From WHSV01 sp050694055 (GTDB lineage: Bacteria > Actinomycetota > CADDZG01 > WHSQ01), in contig JBOGWX010000106.1 in NCBI GenBank assembly GCA_050694055.1, positions 1 to 14,726 of the forward strand: a stretch of DNA of 14,726 nt. The letters are read 5' to 3'. How positions within the stretch are numbered: the stretch's first letter is position 1; each line of letters starts with the position of its first letter. Of this stretch, positions 1-6,498 are shown in pieces. Both the position numbers and the translations under genes were made by a program. A model generated the notes under the pieces. It was not told where the DNA came from. It did no database searches and worked only from the letters and a program-made list of their open reading frames with translations.

Positions 1-245
1 GGACGCACCACGCCGATGGCGCCCACGCCCTCCTTTTCAAAGCGGCGCCGCCACTCGATCACGCTGGAGCGGGACGCGTCGACACGTCGGGCGATCTCGG
101 CATTCGCGACGCCGTCGGCAGCCAGCAGCAGAGCCCTGGCGTTCTGGACCACCCGGTGTGGGTTGGTGCGGGACTTCGCCAGCTCTTCGAGAATCCGGCG
201 CTGGCCGGGCGACAACGACAGCGCTTCGGCCGGCGGATGAGGCAT
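1..245 (-). CDS. IS630-family transposase, N-terminal part (runs off window)
   Basis: The minus-strand frame starting at the ATG of 245-243 stays open to the window edge and gives 81 residues beginning MPHPPAEALSLSPGQRRILE. It continues through an arginine-rich segment (SRTNPHRVVQNARALLLAADG) into a helix-turn-helix (about residues 49-72: NAEIARRVDASRSSVIEWRRRF). This is the typical N-terminus of IS630-family transposases: a paired-type HTH ahead of a DDE catalytic domain, which here would lie outside the window. The start is the only in-frame ATG at the head of the homologous region and has no strong Shine-Dalgarno sequence, which is common for transposases. A perfect short inverted repeat (246-258) and a CTAG (292-295) lie just upstream, so the element's end is probably within 50 bp of the start codon. 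Whether the full gene is intact cannot be seen. Confidence 0.82.
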   Translation of the reverse strand, partial: MPHPPAEALSLSPGQRRILEELAKSRTNPHRVVQNARALLLAADGVANAEIARRVDASRSSVIEWRRRFEKEGVGAIGVVR

Positions 246-258
246 GTACAGAGTGTAC
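246..258. promoter_or_regulatory. Inverted repeat directly upstream of the transposase start
   Basis: GTACA-GAG-TGTAC is a perfect 5-bp inverted repeat with a 3-nt spacer, abutting the transposase ATG. It could be an operator or a hairpin limiting translation of the transposase. This is inference from position only. Confidence 0.35.
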
Positions 259-295
259 CATGAACCGCGCGTCTATTTATGTATCACTACACTAG
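259..295. mobile_element. Probable end of the IS630-type element
   Basis: IS630-group elements insert at TA, often within CTAG, and duplicate the TA. A CTAG at 292-295 lies 47 bp upstream of the transposase start, and the AT-rich run between them (about 271-291) differs in composition from the flanking high-GC DNA. I therefore place the element end near 292, with TA 293-294 as candidate target duplication. The other end is outside the window, so terminal inverted repeats cannot be matched. Confidence 0.45.
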
Positions 296-1452
296 CGAGT
301 CGAGGCGGCGGGCGCGGCCGCGCTCGCAGTTGGCCGGCGGTCGCCCCGGGGCCGCTCGAAGCGACCCAGGAGCGCAATGAAGGGAACCAAGAAAGCGGTC
401 AGGGCCAGCAGCCACAGCGGACGTAGCAGCCACCACTCGAGCGTGCCGGTCTCGGGCTGCGGCCAGCCGAGGGGATACAGGACGAGCACCGCCAGCGCCA
501 TGGCCGAGAGATGCCACAGATACGCCGTCATGATGATGGTGTTGATGCCCACAGTGAGCGCCCATGTCCTGCGGCGCTCGAGCCGGCGACTCATGGTCGG
601 GCGAGCCAGCATGGCGACGCCGACCAGGAAGAGGGCGAGAGCACAGATGCAGATGCTCGGCGGTGTGTTGTTGCCGACCATGCCGTCGTCGACGCCCACC
701 ATCGAGCGGGAGTAGACGCCGATGTTCGTCAGGGCGACCAAGGCCCCCAGTCCCACGACCGACATCGTTGCGAACGCAGCACGACCGAGCCTGTCGAAGG
801 TGCCGTCGGCGTAGAAGAAGCCGAGCTGGTGAACGAACAGCCACACGACCGCGAAGTTCAGCAGCCCGACGATGGGAGCTTCGAGGGCTATGCGCACCAC
901 GTCGATGGTTGCGGCGACCACGGCGAGGCCCACCAGGGCATGGATCCTGAAACGCTCGTGCAGCCACACCATGCCGGGTGCGACGGTGACGACCAGCAGG
1001 TAGACCCCGAGGAACCACAAAGGAGCGCCCATCAACTGTGTTGCGGCACGAAGCGAATCCGGTGGGATCACGAAGAGGTTCTCGAGCACGAAGGTCAGAG
1101 CCATCCAGAAGGCGATGAAGACCGCCGTGGGCTTCATGAGCCGGGCCACGCGGTTCTCGAGGTATTCGGTGTAGTCGCCATTCCGTCGTTGCAGCGCTCG
1201 CCAGGACTTGAGGTTGGCGAAGCCTCCGACGAAGAAGAACAGCGGCATGACCTGCAGTACCCAGGTGAGCGCCCACATGCCGTCCACGACCTCGAGCGCG
1301 CTGTGGCCACCAACCTCGCCGTCGCGCCAGACGACCACGGCCGCGAGCCAGTGGCCGAAGACGACGACCATGATGGAGATGGCTCGGAGGAAGTCCACGT
1401 AGCGCTCACGATTCTGGGGCGTTCGGTCGGCCAGCGCCAGCAGTGTGTTCAC
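292..1452 (-). CDS. Acyltransferase-3 family integral membrane protein
   Basis: A 386-residue polytopic membrane protein. The N-terminus carries the acyltransferase-3 (PF01757) signature RYVDFLRAISIMVVVFGHW, with Arg17, Asp20, Arg23 and His34 in the usual spacing. About ten hydrophobic helices follow (for example LQVMPLFFFVGGFANL, PTAVFIAFWMALTFVL and LWFLGVYLLVVTVAPGMVWL), then a short Arg/Ala-rich tail. Family members O-acylate sugars, lipids or antibiotics at the membrane; the acceptor here is unknown. I chose the GTG at 1452 because AAGGAG lies 5 nt upstream (1463-1458). An upstream GTG at 1482 in the same frame would add 10 residues but has no comparable ribosome-binding site. The gene is divergent from the gamma-glutamyltransferase gene. 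Its TAG stop (294-292) overlaps the putative insertion-sequence junction, so the native C-terminus may have been altered. Confidence 0.85.
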   Translation of the reverse strand: MNTLLALADRTPQNRERYVDFLRAISIMVVVFGHWLAAVVVWRDGEVGGHSALEVVDGMWALTWVLQVMPLFFFVGGFANLKSWRALQRRNGDYTEYLENRVARLMKPTAVFIAFWMALTFVLENLFVIPPDSLRAATQLMGAPLWFLGVYLLVVTVAPGMVWLHERFRIHALVGLAVVAATIDVVRIALEAPIVGLLNFAVVWLFVHQLGFFYADGTFDRLGRAAFATMSVVGLGALVALTNIGVYSRSMVGVDDGMVGNNTPPSICICALALFLVGVAMLARPTMSRRLERRRTWALTVGINTIIMTAYLWHLSAMALAVLVLYPLGWPQPETGTLEWWLLRPLWLLALTAFLVPFIALLGRFERPRGDRRPTASAAAPAASTR

Positions 1453-1542
1453 CTGTGCTCCTTGAATCGACGGTTGCTTCACTTAGTCTCGACAACCATG
1501 GGCGAGCGGCCTAGACGGCATCGGGAGGACGACGGTCGCAGG

Positions 1543-1566
1543 AGTACCCAATAACTACTGGGTACT
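1543..1566. promoter_or_regulatory. 8-bp inverted repeat in the divergent ggt / acyltransferase promoter region
   Basis: AGTACCCA (1543-1550), an 8-nt spacer ATAACTAC, and TGGGTACT (1559-1566) form a perfect inverted repeat. It is centred about 64 bp upstream of the ggt start and 102 bp from the acyltransferase start. The symmetry, spacing and position between divergent genes fit an operator for a dimeric regulator. In RNA it would also form an 8-bp stem. No clear -10/-35 pair could be assigned in the 166 bp between the genes. Confidence 0.5.
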
Positions 1567-1604
1567 TTGGGAAGGCCCACTCGAGGCGCGACCCTATCCA
1601 TGTC

Positions 1605-1610
1605 AGGAGG
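1605..1610 (+). promoter_or_regulatory. Ribosome-binding site fixing the TTG start of the ggt-family gene
   Basis: AGGAGG lies 8 nt before the TTG at 1619. The ATG at 1611 is closer but out of frame with the protein, so this site supports the TTG as the start. Confidence 0.75.
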
Positions 1611-1618
1611 ATGCGAAA

Positions 1619-3394
1619 TTGTTCACGACCAGGCCCGAGCTGCGCGGGAACTTCGGCATGGTGGCGTCGACACACTGGCTCGCCTCGGCGGCGGGCATGG
1701 CGGTGCTGGAAAAGGGCGGCAACGCCTTCGACGCCGCCGTGGCCGCGGGATTGACCCTGCAGGTGGTAGAGCCGCACCTGAACGGGCCGGGAGGCGAGGC
1801 GCCGCTCCTGCTGTACGACGCCGGGCGCGGCGAGGTCGAGGTCATCTGCGGACAGGGTCCGTCGCCGGCGAAGTTGTCGATCGATCACTTCGAGCAACTG
1901 GGCCTGGGTGTCGTCCCTGGCACCGGTTCCCTGGCGGCTTGTGTTCCGGGAGCCTTCGATGCCTGGATGCTTCTGTTGCGGGACTACGGGACGCTGCGCT
2001 TGGCCGATGTCATGAGCTACGCGCTGCACTACGCGGAGCACGGTTACCCGGTGCTCCCACAGATAGCCGGCACGATCGCGTCGGTCGAGCAAGAGTTCCG
2101 CGACCACTGGCCCACCTCTGCCGGGGTCTACCTGACGGGGGAAGGCGCTCCAGCCGCCGGATCGCGCTGGCGCAACCATTCGCTGGCGCGCACCTATCAC
2201 CAACTGCTGTCCGAGAGCGAGAGCGCCGGCAACGATCGCGACGAGCAGATCGAAGCGGCGCGCCGCGTCTTCTACAAAGGCTTCGTCGCCGAAGCGATCT
2301 TGAGATTCATGGCTCAGGAGGTCATGGACTCATCCGGTCACGCGCACGTGGGAGTCCTGGACGAACGTGATCTGGCCGACTTCCGAGCCGAGGTCGAGAG
2401 CCCGCTGTCGCTCGGCTACCACGGCTACACGGTCTTCAAGACGCAGTCGTGGAGTCAGGGACCAGTCTTTCTTCAGCAGCTCGCGCTCCTCGCGGGATTC
2501 GATCTCGCCGGCATGGAACACAACGGCGCCGAGCACATCCACACCGTGGTCGAATGCGCCAAGCTCGCCTTCGGCGACCGAGAGGCGTACTATGGCGACC
2601 CCCGCGTCGAGGCCGTTCCGATGGAGCGGCTGCTTCACCCTTCGTATGCCCAACAACGCAGAGAGCTGGTCGGCTCTGAGGCGTCACTCGAGCTGCGTCC
2701 CGGTCGGGTCGGCGAGCGAACACCGCGCCTGCCCGCCACCCAGGTGGTCGAGGGAGGCCCAACGGGCGGAACGGGAGAGCCCACCGTGGCGCTCTCCGGG
2801 GAAACCAGGGGCGATACCTGCCACGTGGATGTCGTTGACCGGTACGGGAACATGATCTCGGCGACGCCGAGCGGGGGCTGGCTGCAGAGCAATCCGGTGA
2901 TACCGGAACTCGGTTTCCCCCTGGGGACCAGAGCCCAGATGTTCTGGCTCGAGCGCGACTTGCCCAATTCACTGCGCGGCGGTAAGCGCCCCCGCACCAC
3001 CCTTTCGCCCAGCCTCGCGTTCAAGCACGGCGAGCCCTACCTCGCGTTCGGGACGCCGGGCGGAGACTCGCAGGACCAGTGGGCCCTGAACTTCTTCTTG
3101 AACCACGTCGCGTTCGGGCTCGATCTCCAGGCGTCCGTAGACGCTCCGACCTGGCACACGACGCATTTTCCCAGCTCGTTTTATCCGCGCGACGCCCATC
3201 CCGGACGGGTCATAGTCGAGGGCCGCATCGACGAATCGGTGGTGATGGAGCTCGAGCGCAGAGGCCACGAGATCGTGGTCGGCGACGACTGGTCCCTGGG
3301 GCGAGTGAGCGCGGTGGGCGTCGATCCCGAGACCGGCATGCTGAAGGCGGCCGCCAATCCTAGGGGAATGCAGGGTTACGCCGCAGGTCGTTAG
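1619..3394 (+). CDS. Gamma-glutamyltransferase family Ntn-hydrolase (cytoplasmic type)
   Basis: A 591-residue proenzyme of the gamma-glutamyltranspeptidase superfamily. The N-terminal block reads GMVASTHWLASAAGMAVLEKGGNAFDAAVAAG (residues 13-44), followed by VVEPHLNGPGGE (49-60). The predicted self-cleavage site is Asp399/Thr400: GDTCHVDVVDRYGNMIS matches the family TTHxSVVD motif, with Thr400 as nucleophile and Cys401 in place of the second Thr. GGKRPRTTLSPS (454-465) and the GTPGGD oxyanion loop (478-483) are intact. Length is normal for the family. There is no signal peptide, unlike classical periplasmic Ggt. That resembles the cytosolic branch that includes YwrD- and HpxW (oxamate amidohydrolase)-type proteins, so the substrate may be an amide other than glutathione. 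The start is TTG with a strong ribosome-binding site. It heads a three-gene plus-strand group. Confidence 0.88.
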   Translation: MFTTRPELRGNFGMVASTHWLASAAGMAVLEKGGNAFDAAVAAGLTLQVVEPHLNGPGGEAPLLLYDAGRGEVEVICGQGPSPAKLSIDHFEQLGLGVVPGTGSLAACVPGAFDAWMLLLRDYGTLRLADVMSYALHYAEHGYPVLPQIAGTIASVEQEFRDHWPTSAGVYLTGEGAPAAGSRWRNHSLARTYHQLLSESESAGNDRDEQIEAARRVFYKGFVAEAILRFMAQEVMDSSGHAHVGVLDERDLADFRAEVESPLSLGYHGYTVFKTQSWSQGPVFLQQLALLAGFDLAGMEHNGAEHIHTVVECAKLAFGDREAYYGDPRVEAVPMERLLHPSYAQQRRELVGSEASLELRPGRVGERTPRLPATQVVEGGPTGGTGEPTVALSGETRGDTCHVDVVDRYGNMISATPSGGWLQSNPVIPELGFPLGTRAQMFWLERDLPNSLRGGKRPRTTLSPSLAFKHGEPYLAFGTPGGDSQDQWALNFFLNHVAFGLDLQASVDAPTWHTTHFPSSFYPRDAHPGRVIVEGRIDESVVMELERRGHEIVVGDDWSLGRVSAVGVDPETGMLKAAANPRGMQGYAAGR

Positions 3395-3435
3395 GAGGGT
3401 AGCCTTGGTCGACGCCGCCTGGGATTGGAGGGGTC

Positions 3436-3846
3436 GTGAACGAGGTCTTCTGTCCTGACTGTCGCTTCAAGCAGCCGAGCGAGCACAGGTACTGCTTTCG
3501 CTGCGGCCGATCCCTCCCGCGTCATCTCGCCGAAGCGACACCGAGCAAGCTTGCGCGCTTCTTCGCGGGAGTGAAGATCGACGAGGGTGATCCCGAGAAC
3601 GCCTACCTGCGCGTCTCCTGCTACCGCAAACAACAGACCTTCGAGAGCCCAGAGGGCTCCGTCGTGATTCCGGGAAGTCACGTCCGTTTCTCCATTTGGG
3701 TCAACGACGAGGCCAAGTGCGTGCTCTCCGTACCCGAGACCGAAGCGCGCGATCTCGGCCGATTCCTCGAGGAGGGCATGCGGAGACTTGGAGACACGAT
3801 GGTGGGCCCAAGCTCCCAGGAAGCACGAAGCACGGGCAACAACTAG
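3436..3846 (+). CDS. Small zinc-ribbon protein of unknown function
   Basis: A 136-residue protein with GTG start; GGAG (3427-3430) lies 5 nt upstream. Cys6-x2-Cys9 and Cys20-x2-Cys23 (CPDC...CFRCG) form a classic zinc ribbon in the first 25 residues. The remaining 110 residues look like a compact alpha/beta domain (VKIDEGDPENAYLRVSCYRKQQTFESP; SHVRFSIWVNDEAKCVLSVPE; a terminal amphipathic helix LGRFLEEGMRRLGDTM). There are no membrane segments. I do not recognise a family beyond the ribbon. Its TAG stop abuts the TTG start of the following MerB-like gene in the same frame, so the two are probably translationally coupled. It lies 41 bp behind the ggt-family gene and may be in its transcript. 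Confidence 0.68.
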   Translation: MNEVFCPDCRFKQPSEHRYCFRCGRSLPRHLAEATPSKLARFFAGVKIDEGDPENAYLRVSCYRKQQTFESPEGSVVIPGSHVRFSIWVNDEAKCVLSVPETEARDLGRFLEEGMRRLGDTMVGPSSQEARSTGNN

Positions 3847-4524
3847 TTGGGCCTTGCTCCGGCTCCGCCCGACGATGAGGTACGCCTGTTCGTCTATCGC
3901 TTCATGGTTGACCGCGTCCGCCCACCGATGCCGGTGGAGATAGCGACCGCCCTGGGCACGTCGTCCTCCGAGGTGGAAGCGGCGCTTCGACGACTTGCGG
4001 ACGAGCGTGTGCTGGTGCTCGCTCCGGGCACTCCCTACATCTGGATGGCGAATCCTTTTTCCGCCCTGCCCTCGCCCTTTGCCGTTAGAGCCGGAGGAGC
4101 GGACCGTTACGGCGTATGCATTTGGGACGCCCTGGGCATCGTCGCGATGCTGGGTGACGAGGGACGCGTGACGACGCTGTGTCCCGACTGCGGCGATGAA
4201 CTCGAGCTTCGGGTCCAGGACGGAGTGATAGAGCCGAGCGACTACGTCGTTCACTTCGCTGTGCCGGCCGCGCAGTGGTGGAACGACATCGGCTACAACT
4301 GATCGACGATGCTTCTCTTCCGGTCGGAAGAGCACAGGGATTCGTGGCTGAGCGATCGCGACCTCGAACACGGGGCGAGCATGACGGTAGCCCAGCAGTG
4401 GAACCTCGCGCGGCGGTGGTACGCGCACCGTATGGCTCCCGACTGGCGCCGGCGAACGCCCGACGAGATCCAAGCGCTCTTCGAATCGCTGGGTCTGACC
4501 GGACCCTTCTGGCGGCTGAGCTAG
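3847..4524 (+). CDS. MerB-like organomercurial lyase family protein, predicted selenoprotein (Sec152 at in-frame TGA)
   Basis: Read through the TGA at 4300-4302, the frame gives 225 residues with selenocysteine at 152. Residues 10-70 form a winged-helix-like N-terminal domain (DEVRLFVYRFM; PVEIATALGTSSSEVEAALRRLADERVLVL). The catalytic domain carries Cys91-Ile-Trp-Asp94 and Cys112. Spacing of 3 (Cys to Asp) and 21 (Cys to Cys) equals that of Cys96, Asp99 and Cys117 in MerB. Sec152 falls 40 residues after Cys112, against 42 for catalytic Cys159 of MerB. Sequence after the TGA (MLLFRSEEHRDSW, then a TVAQQWNLARRWY helix) continues the fold to a natural TAG stop. MerB cleaves carbon-mercury bonds; the true substrate here is unproven. 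The TTG start abuts the previous stop and lacks a strong ribosome-binding site, but the next in-frame ATG (3904) would remove conserved N-terminal sequence. No selA, selB, selC or selD gene is in the window, so the machinery must be elsewhere. Confidence 0.82.
4300..4332 (+). promoter_or_regulatory. Predicted bacterial SECIS element (UGA plus hairpin)
   Basis: The UGA codon (4300-4302) is followed after 12 nt by CTCTTCC (4315-4321), loop GGTC (4322-4325) and GGAAGAG (4326-4332). This is a perfect 7-bp stem with a GGUC apical loop. The loop begins 19 nt after the UGA, close to the 18 nt in E. coli fdhF, whose SECIS also has a GGUC loop. A guanine at the start of the loop and this distance are the known requirements for SelB recognition. 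The hairpin lies inside the coding sequence, as bacterial SECIS elements do. Confidence 0.8.
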
Positions 4525-4552
4525 CCAGGAGGGCTTGGTACCTCTCAGGAGG
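4525..4552. terminator. Possible weak hairpin in the convergent gap
   Basis: The 20-bp gap between the MerB-like gene and the convergent gntR gene, plus the last gntR codons, contains CCTC-TCAG-GAGG (4541-4552), a 4-bp stem. No U-tract follows, so a bidirectional terminator is only a weak possibility. Confidence 0.2.
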
Positions 4553-5234
4553 GTGACTCGATGTCCTCTATCTCGGGATTCAGCTCGAGGTAGCCCCTGG
4601 TGACGGCCTCCTCGGTGTGCTCGAGGTGGGTGGTTAGGAGATGGTGGAGTTGTTCTCGATCGCGCTCGGCCGCCGCTCTGGCGAGCGCGCGGTGCTCGTC
4701 GTGCGCCGTTTCGAGCGATCCGAACACCAGCGTGAACAGTCGGTGGTAACGCTCGGCGCTCTGCCATAGGAGATTGAGGATGCGAGCCGACCAGGCGCTA
4801 CCGGCCGGCTGCAAGATAGCGTGATGAAAGGCGCGGTGAGCATCCCAGAAGCCGCTCTCTGCGGTTTCAGGATCCGCATCGAGGAGGGTGTCGAGGCACC
4901 CCTGGATGCGGGCGATGTCCGCATCGGTGTAGGTGCTCGCCGCCCGCCGTGCAGCATCTCCCTCGATCAGACGGCGCAGGCGATAGATGTCGTGGAGCTC
5001 CTCGAGCCTGACGCCGGTCACGATCGGCCCCTGGTGGGGGACCGTCTCGACGAGCGACTCTGCTTCGAGTCGCTGGATGGCCTCGCGCACCGGGATGTGG
5101 CTCACGCCCAGGTCTCTGGCGAGGGCCGCGACGGCGATTCGCTGACCCGGCCGGAGATCGCCGTTGAGGATGCTCGTTCTCAATCGCGTCGCGATCTCAT
5201 CCGCGAGCAGCGGCCGCTTGCTGAGTCTCTCCAT
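4545..5234 (-). CDS. GntR-family transcriptional regulator, FCD (FadR/VanR) type
   Basis: A 229-residue regulator. The N-terminal winged helix (about residues 8-72) has the GntR pattern LADEIATRLRTSILNGDLRPGQRI, then LARDLGVSHIPVREAIQRLEAESLV, including the diagnostic PVREA. The C-terminal FCD domain (about 78-210) is helical and has candidate metal-ligand positions in DAHRAFHH (Asp131, His134/138), His181 and His203, as in metal-binding FCD regulators that sense carboxylates. The ATG at 5234 is 1 nt after the stop of the MFS gene, so it is the last gene of the six-gene minus-strand unit and probably controls it. The inverted repeat at 10149-10161 upstream of the first gene is a candidate target. 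Such proteins are usually repressors released by the pathway substrate; the effector here is unknown. Confidence 0.9.
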   Translation of the reverse strand: MERLSKRPLLADEIATRLRTSILNGDLRPGQRIAVAALARDLGVSHIPVREAIQRLEAESLVETVPHQGPIVTGVRLEELHDIYRLRRLIEGDAARRAASTYTDADIARIQGCLDTLLDADPETAESGFWDAHRAFHHAILQPAGSAWSARILNLLWQSAERYHRLFTLVFGSLETAHDEHRALARAAAERDREQLHHLLTTHLEHTEEAVTRGYLELNPEIEDIESPS

Positions 5235-5235
5235 G

Positions 5236-6495
5236 CTAGGACTCAGCCTCCGTCATCGCACGATCTACTCCGTCCTGTACGGGTCTGCTCACGCGGTTCG
5301 ACCGTTGCCACGCACCAATCACCGCCGTGGCCGCAACGAAGATGCCGGCGATGGTTGCCCACGCGATGTCGTAGCGTCCTGTGCCGTCCACGAGCGACCC
5401 GAAGGCGATCGGGCTTCCGACGAATCCTAGATAGAACCCGAAGAGCACGTACCCGGAGGCGCGCCCGGCGGTGGCGGGCCCGACGGCCGCTATTACGGCG
5501 AGCATCCCGACGGAGTTCCATGTCACCGCCGTCGCACCGAACAGGAGCGCGCCCGTCCAGAGCAGCGGCGGCGTACCTCGCTCAGCCGCAAGGATTAGAA
5601 GAACCGCGATGATCGCACCTGCGGCCAACGCCAGCAGGGTTACGACGAAGCTCCGTCGCCGTTCGGTGACCACTCCCCATAGGATTCGCCCGGCGATTCC
5701 CACCAGGCCGATGAACGCGGCGACGGCCCCCGCCGTCTGAACCGAGAAGTCGAGTCGCTCCACCGCGAACAAGGGGAGATAGGCGGTGACCGCTGCGACC
5801 CCGGACCCCATCAAGAAGGCATAAGCCGCAAGCCACCACACTGCATGAGCAAGCGGCGCGCGTCGCGCCGCGGCGGCCGCGCTCGTGGGGCTTTCGAGTC
5901 GGTCGGGTGGCACGACCACCACTGCACCGAGCGCCCCCAGTAGAGGAACGATCGCGCTCAGGGCCAAGGCCGTCCTCCACCCCAGCCACGCTGCCAGAGG
6001 CGCAAGCAGCGCGCCCGCCGCGAACGCTCCGATCTGCACGCCCGACTGCTTGACCCCCATGATGACTCCCCGCCGTCCTTCGGGGACGTGGACCGCCACG
6101 AGTTTGTTCGTCGTTGGGTTCCCCGTCGCCACCGACAGCCCGGCGAACCCGGCGGCGGCGAGCAGAGGCGGATAGGAGGGCGCTACGGCCATGGCGAGCA
6201 GAGCGATTCCGATGATCACGAAGCCACCGAGCATGACCCTGCGTCCTCCGAAGCGATCCACCATCGGTCCCGCGATCAGGGACAGAACGCCCCCCACGAC
6301 GAAGAACGAACTGGTGAGCAGACCGAGCCGTGAGCGACTCAGTTGGAGGTCATCCACCAGAAACGGCCCCAATGCGCCGAACGCGAAGGCCGGAAACGAC
6401 GACGCACCCATCGCGGCCGCCAGCACGGTGCTGAAAGTGATGCGCCGGCGCCGGCTATCTCCCAAGTCGTGCGGCTCAGCCGTTTCAGCCGGCAA
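5236..6495 (-). CDS. MFS transporter
   Basis: A 419-residue major facilitator superfamily carrier with about twelve hydrophobic helices. The loop between helices 2 and 3 has motif A in the form GPMVDRFGGRRVMLGG (residues 76-91). The segment GVIMGVKQSGVQIGAFAAGALLAPL is characteristic of helices 4-5 of the anion/organic-acid type MFS families. The start is TTG at 6495, 3 nt after the stop of the FAH-family gene, with an AGAGG sequence overlapping the end of that gene; the next in-frame ATG (residue 29) would remove part of helix 1. Within the operon it could import or export the substrate or a product. Substrate and direction cannot be read from the sequence. Confidence 0.88.
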   Translation of the reverse strand: MPAETAEPHDLGDSRRRRITFSTVLAAAMGASSFPAFAFGALGPFLVDDLQLSRSRLGLLTSSFFVVGGVLSLIAGPMVDRFGGRRVMLGGFVIIGIALLAMAVAPSYPPLLAAAGFAGLSVATGNPTTNKLVAVHVPEGRRGVIMGVKQSGVQIGAFAAGALLAPLAAWLGWRTALALSAIVPLLGALGAVVVVPPDRLESPTSAAAAARRAPLAHAVWWLAAYAFLMGSGVAAVTAYLPLFAVERLDFSVQTAGAVAAFIGLVGIAGRILWGVVTERRRSFVVTLLALAAGAIIAVLLILAAERGTPPLLWTGALLFGATAVTWNSVGMLAVIAAVGPATAGRASGYVLFGFYLGFVGSPIAFGSLVDGTGRYDIAWATIAGIFVAATAVIGAWQRSNRVSRPVQDGVDRAMTEAES

Positions 6496-6498
6496 CTC

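Noticed and set aside
511..1554. 347-codon plus-strand open frame opposite the acyltransferase
   Set aside because: Its product is a His/Asp/Glu-rich low-complexity sequence with no domain; the opposite strand encodes a convincing membrane protein.
3844..3846. TAG between the zinc-ribbon and MerB-like genes as a second recoded codon making one long protein
   Set aside because: The two halves look like independent proteins, the sequence around the TAG is low-complexity, and the MerB-like domain has a natural N-terminal beginning just after it. An ordinary stop is simpler.
4300..4302. TGA as a nonsense mutation making the MerB-like gene a pseudogene
   Set aside because: There are no other stops or frameshifts, the position matches a catalytic cysteine, and a SECIS-like hairpin follows at the right distance. 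Absence of Sec genes elsewhere in the genome would reopen this option.
4309..4524. Separate 71-residue gene starting at the ATG after the TGA
   Set aside because: It has no ribosome-binding site, is exactly in frame with the upstream MerB-like sequence, and carries the C-terminal part of that fold. It is the same gene read past the Sec codon.
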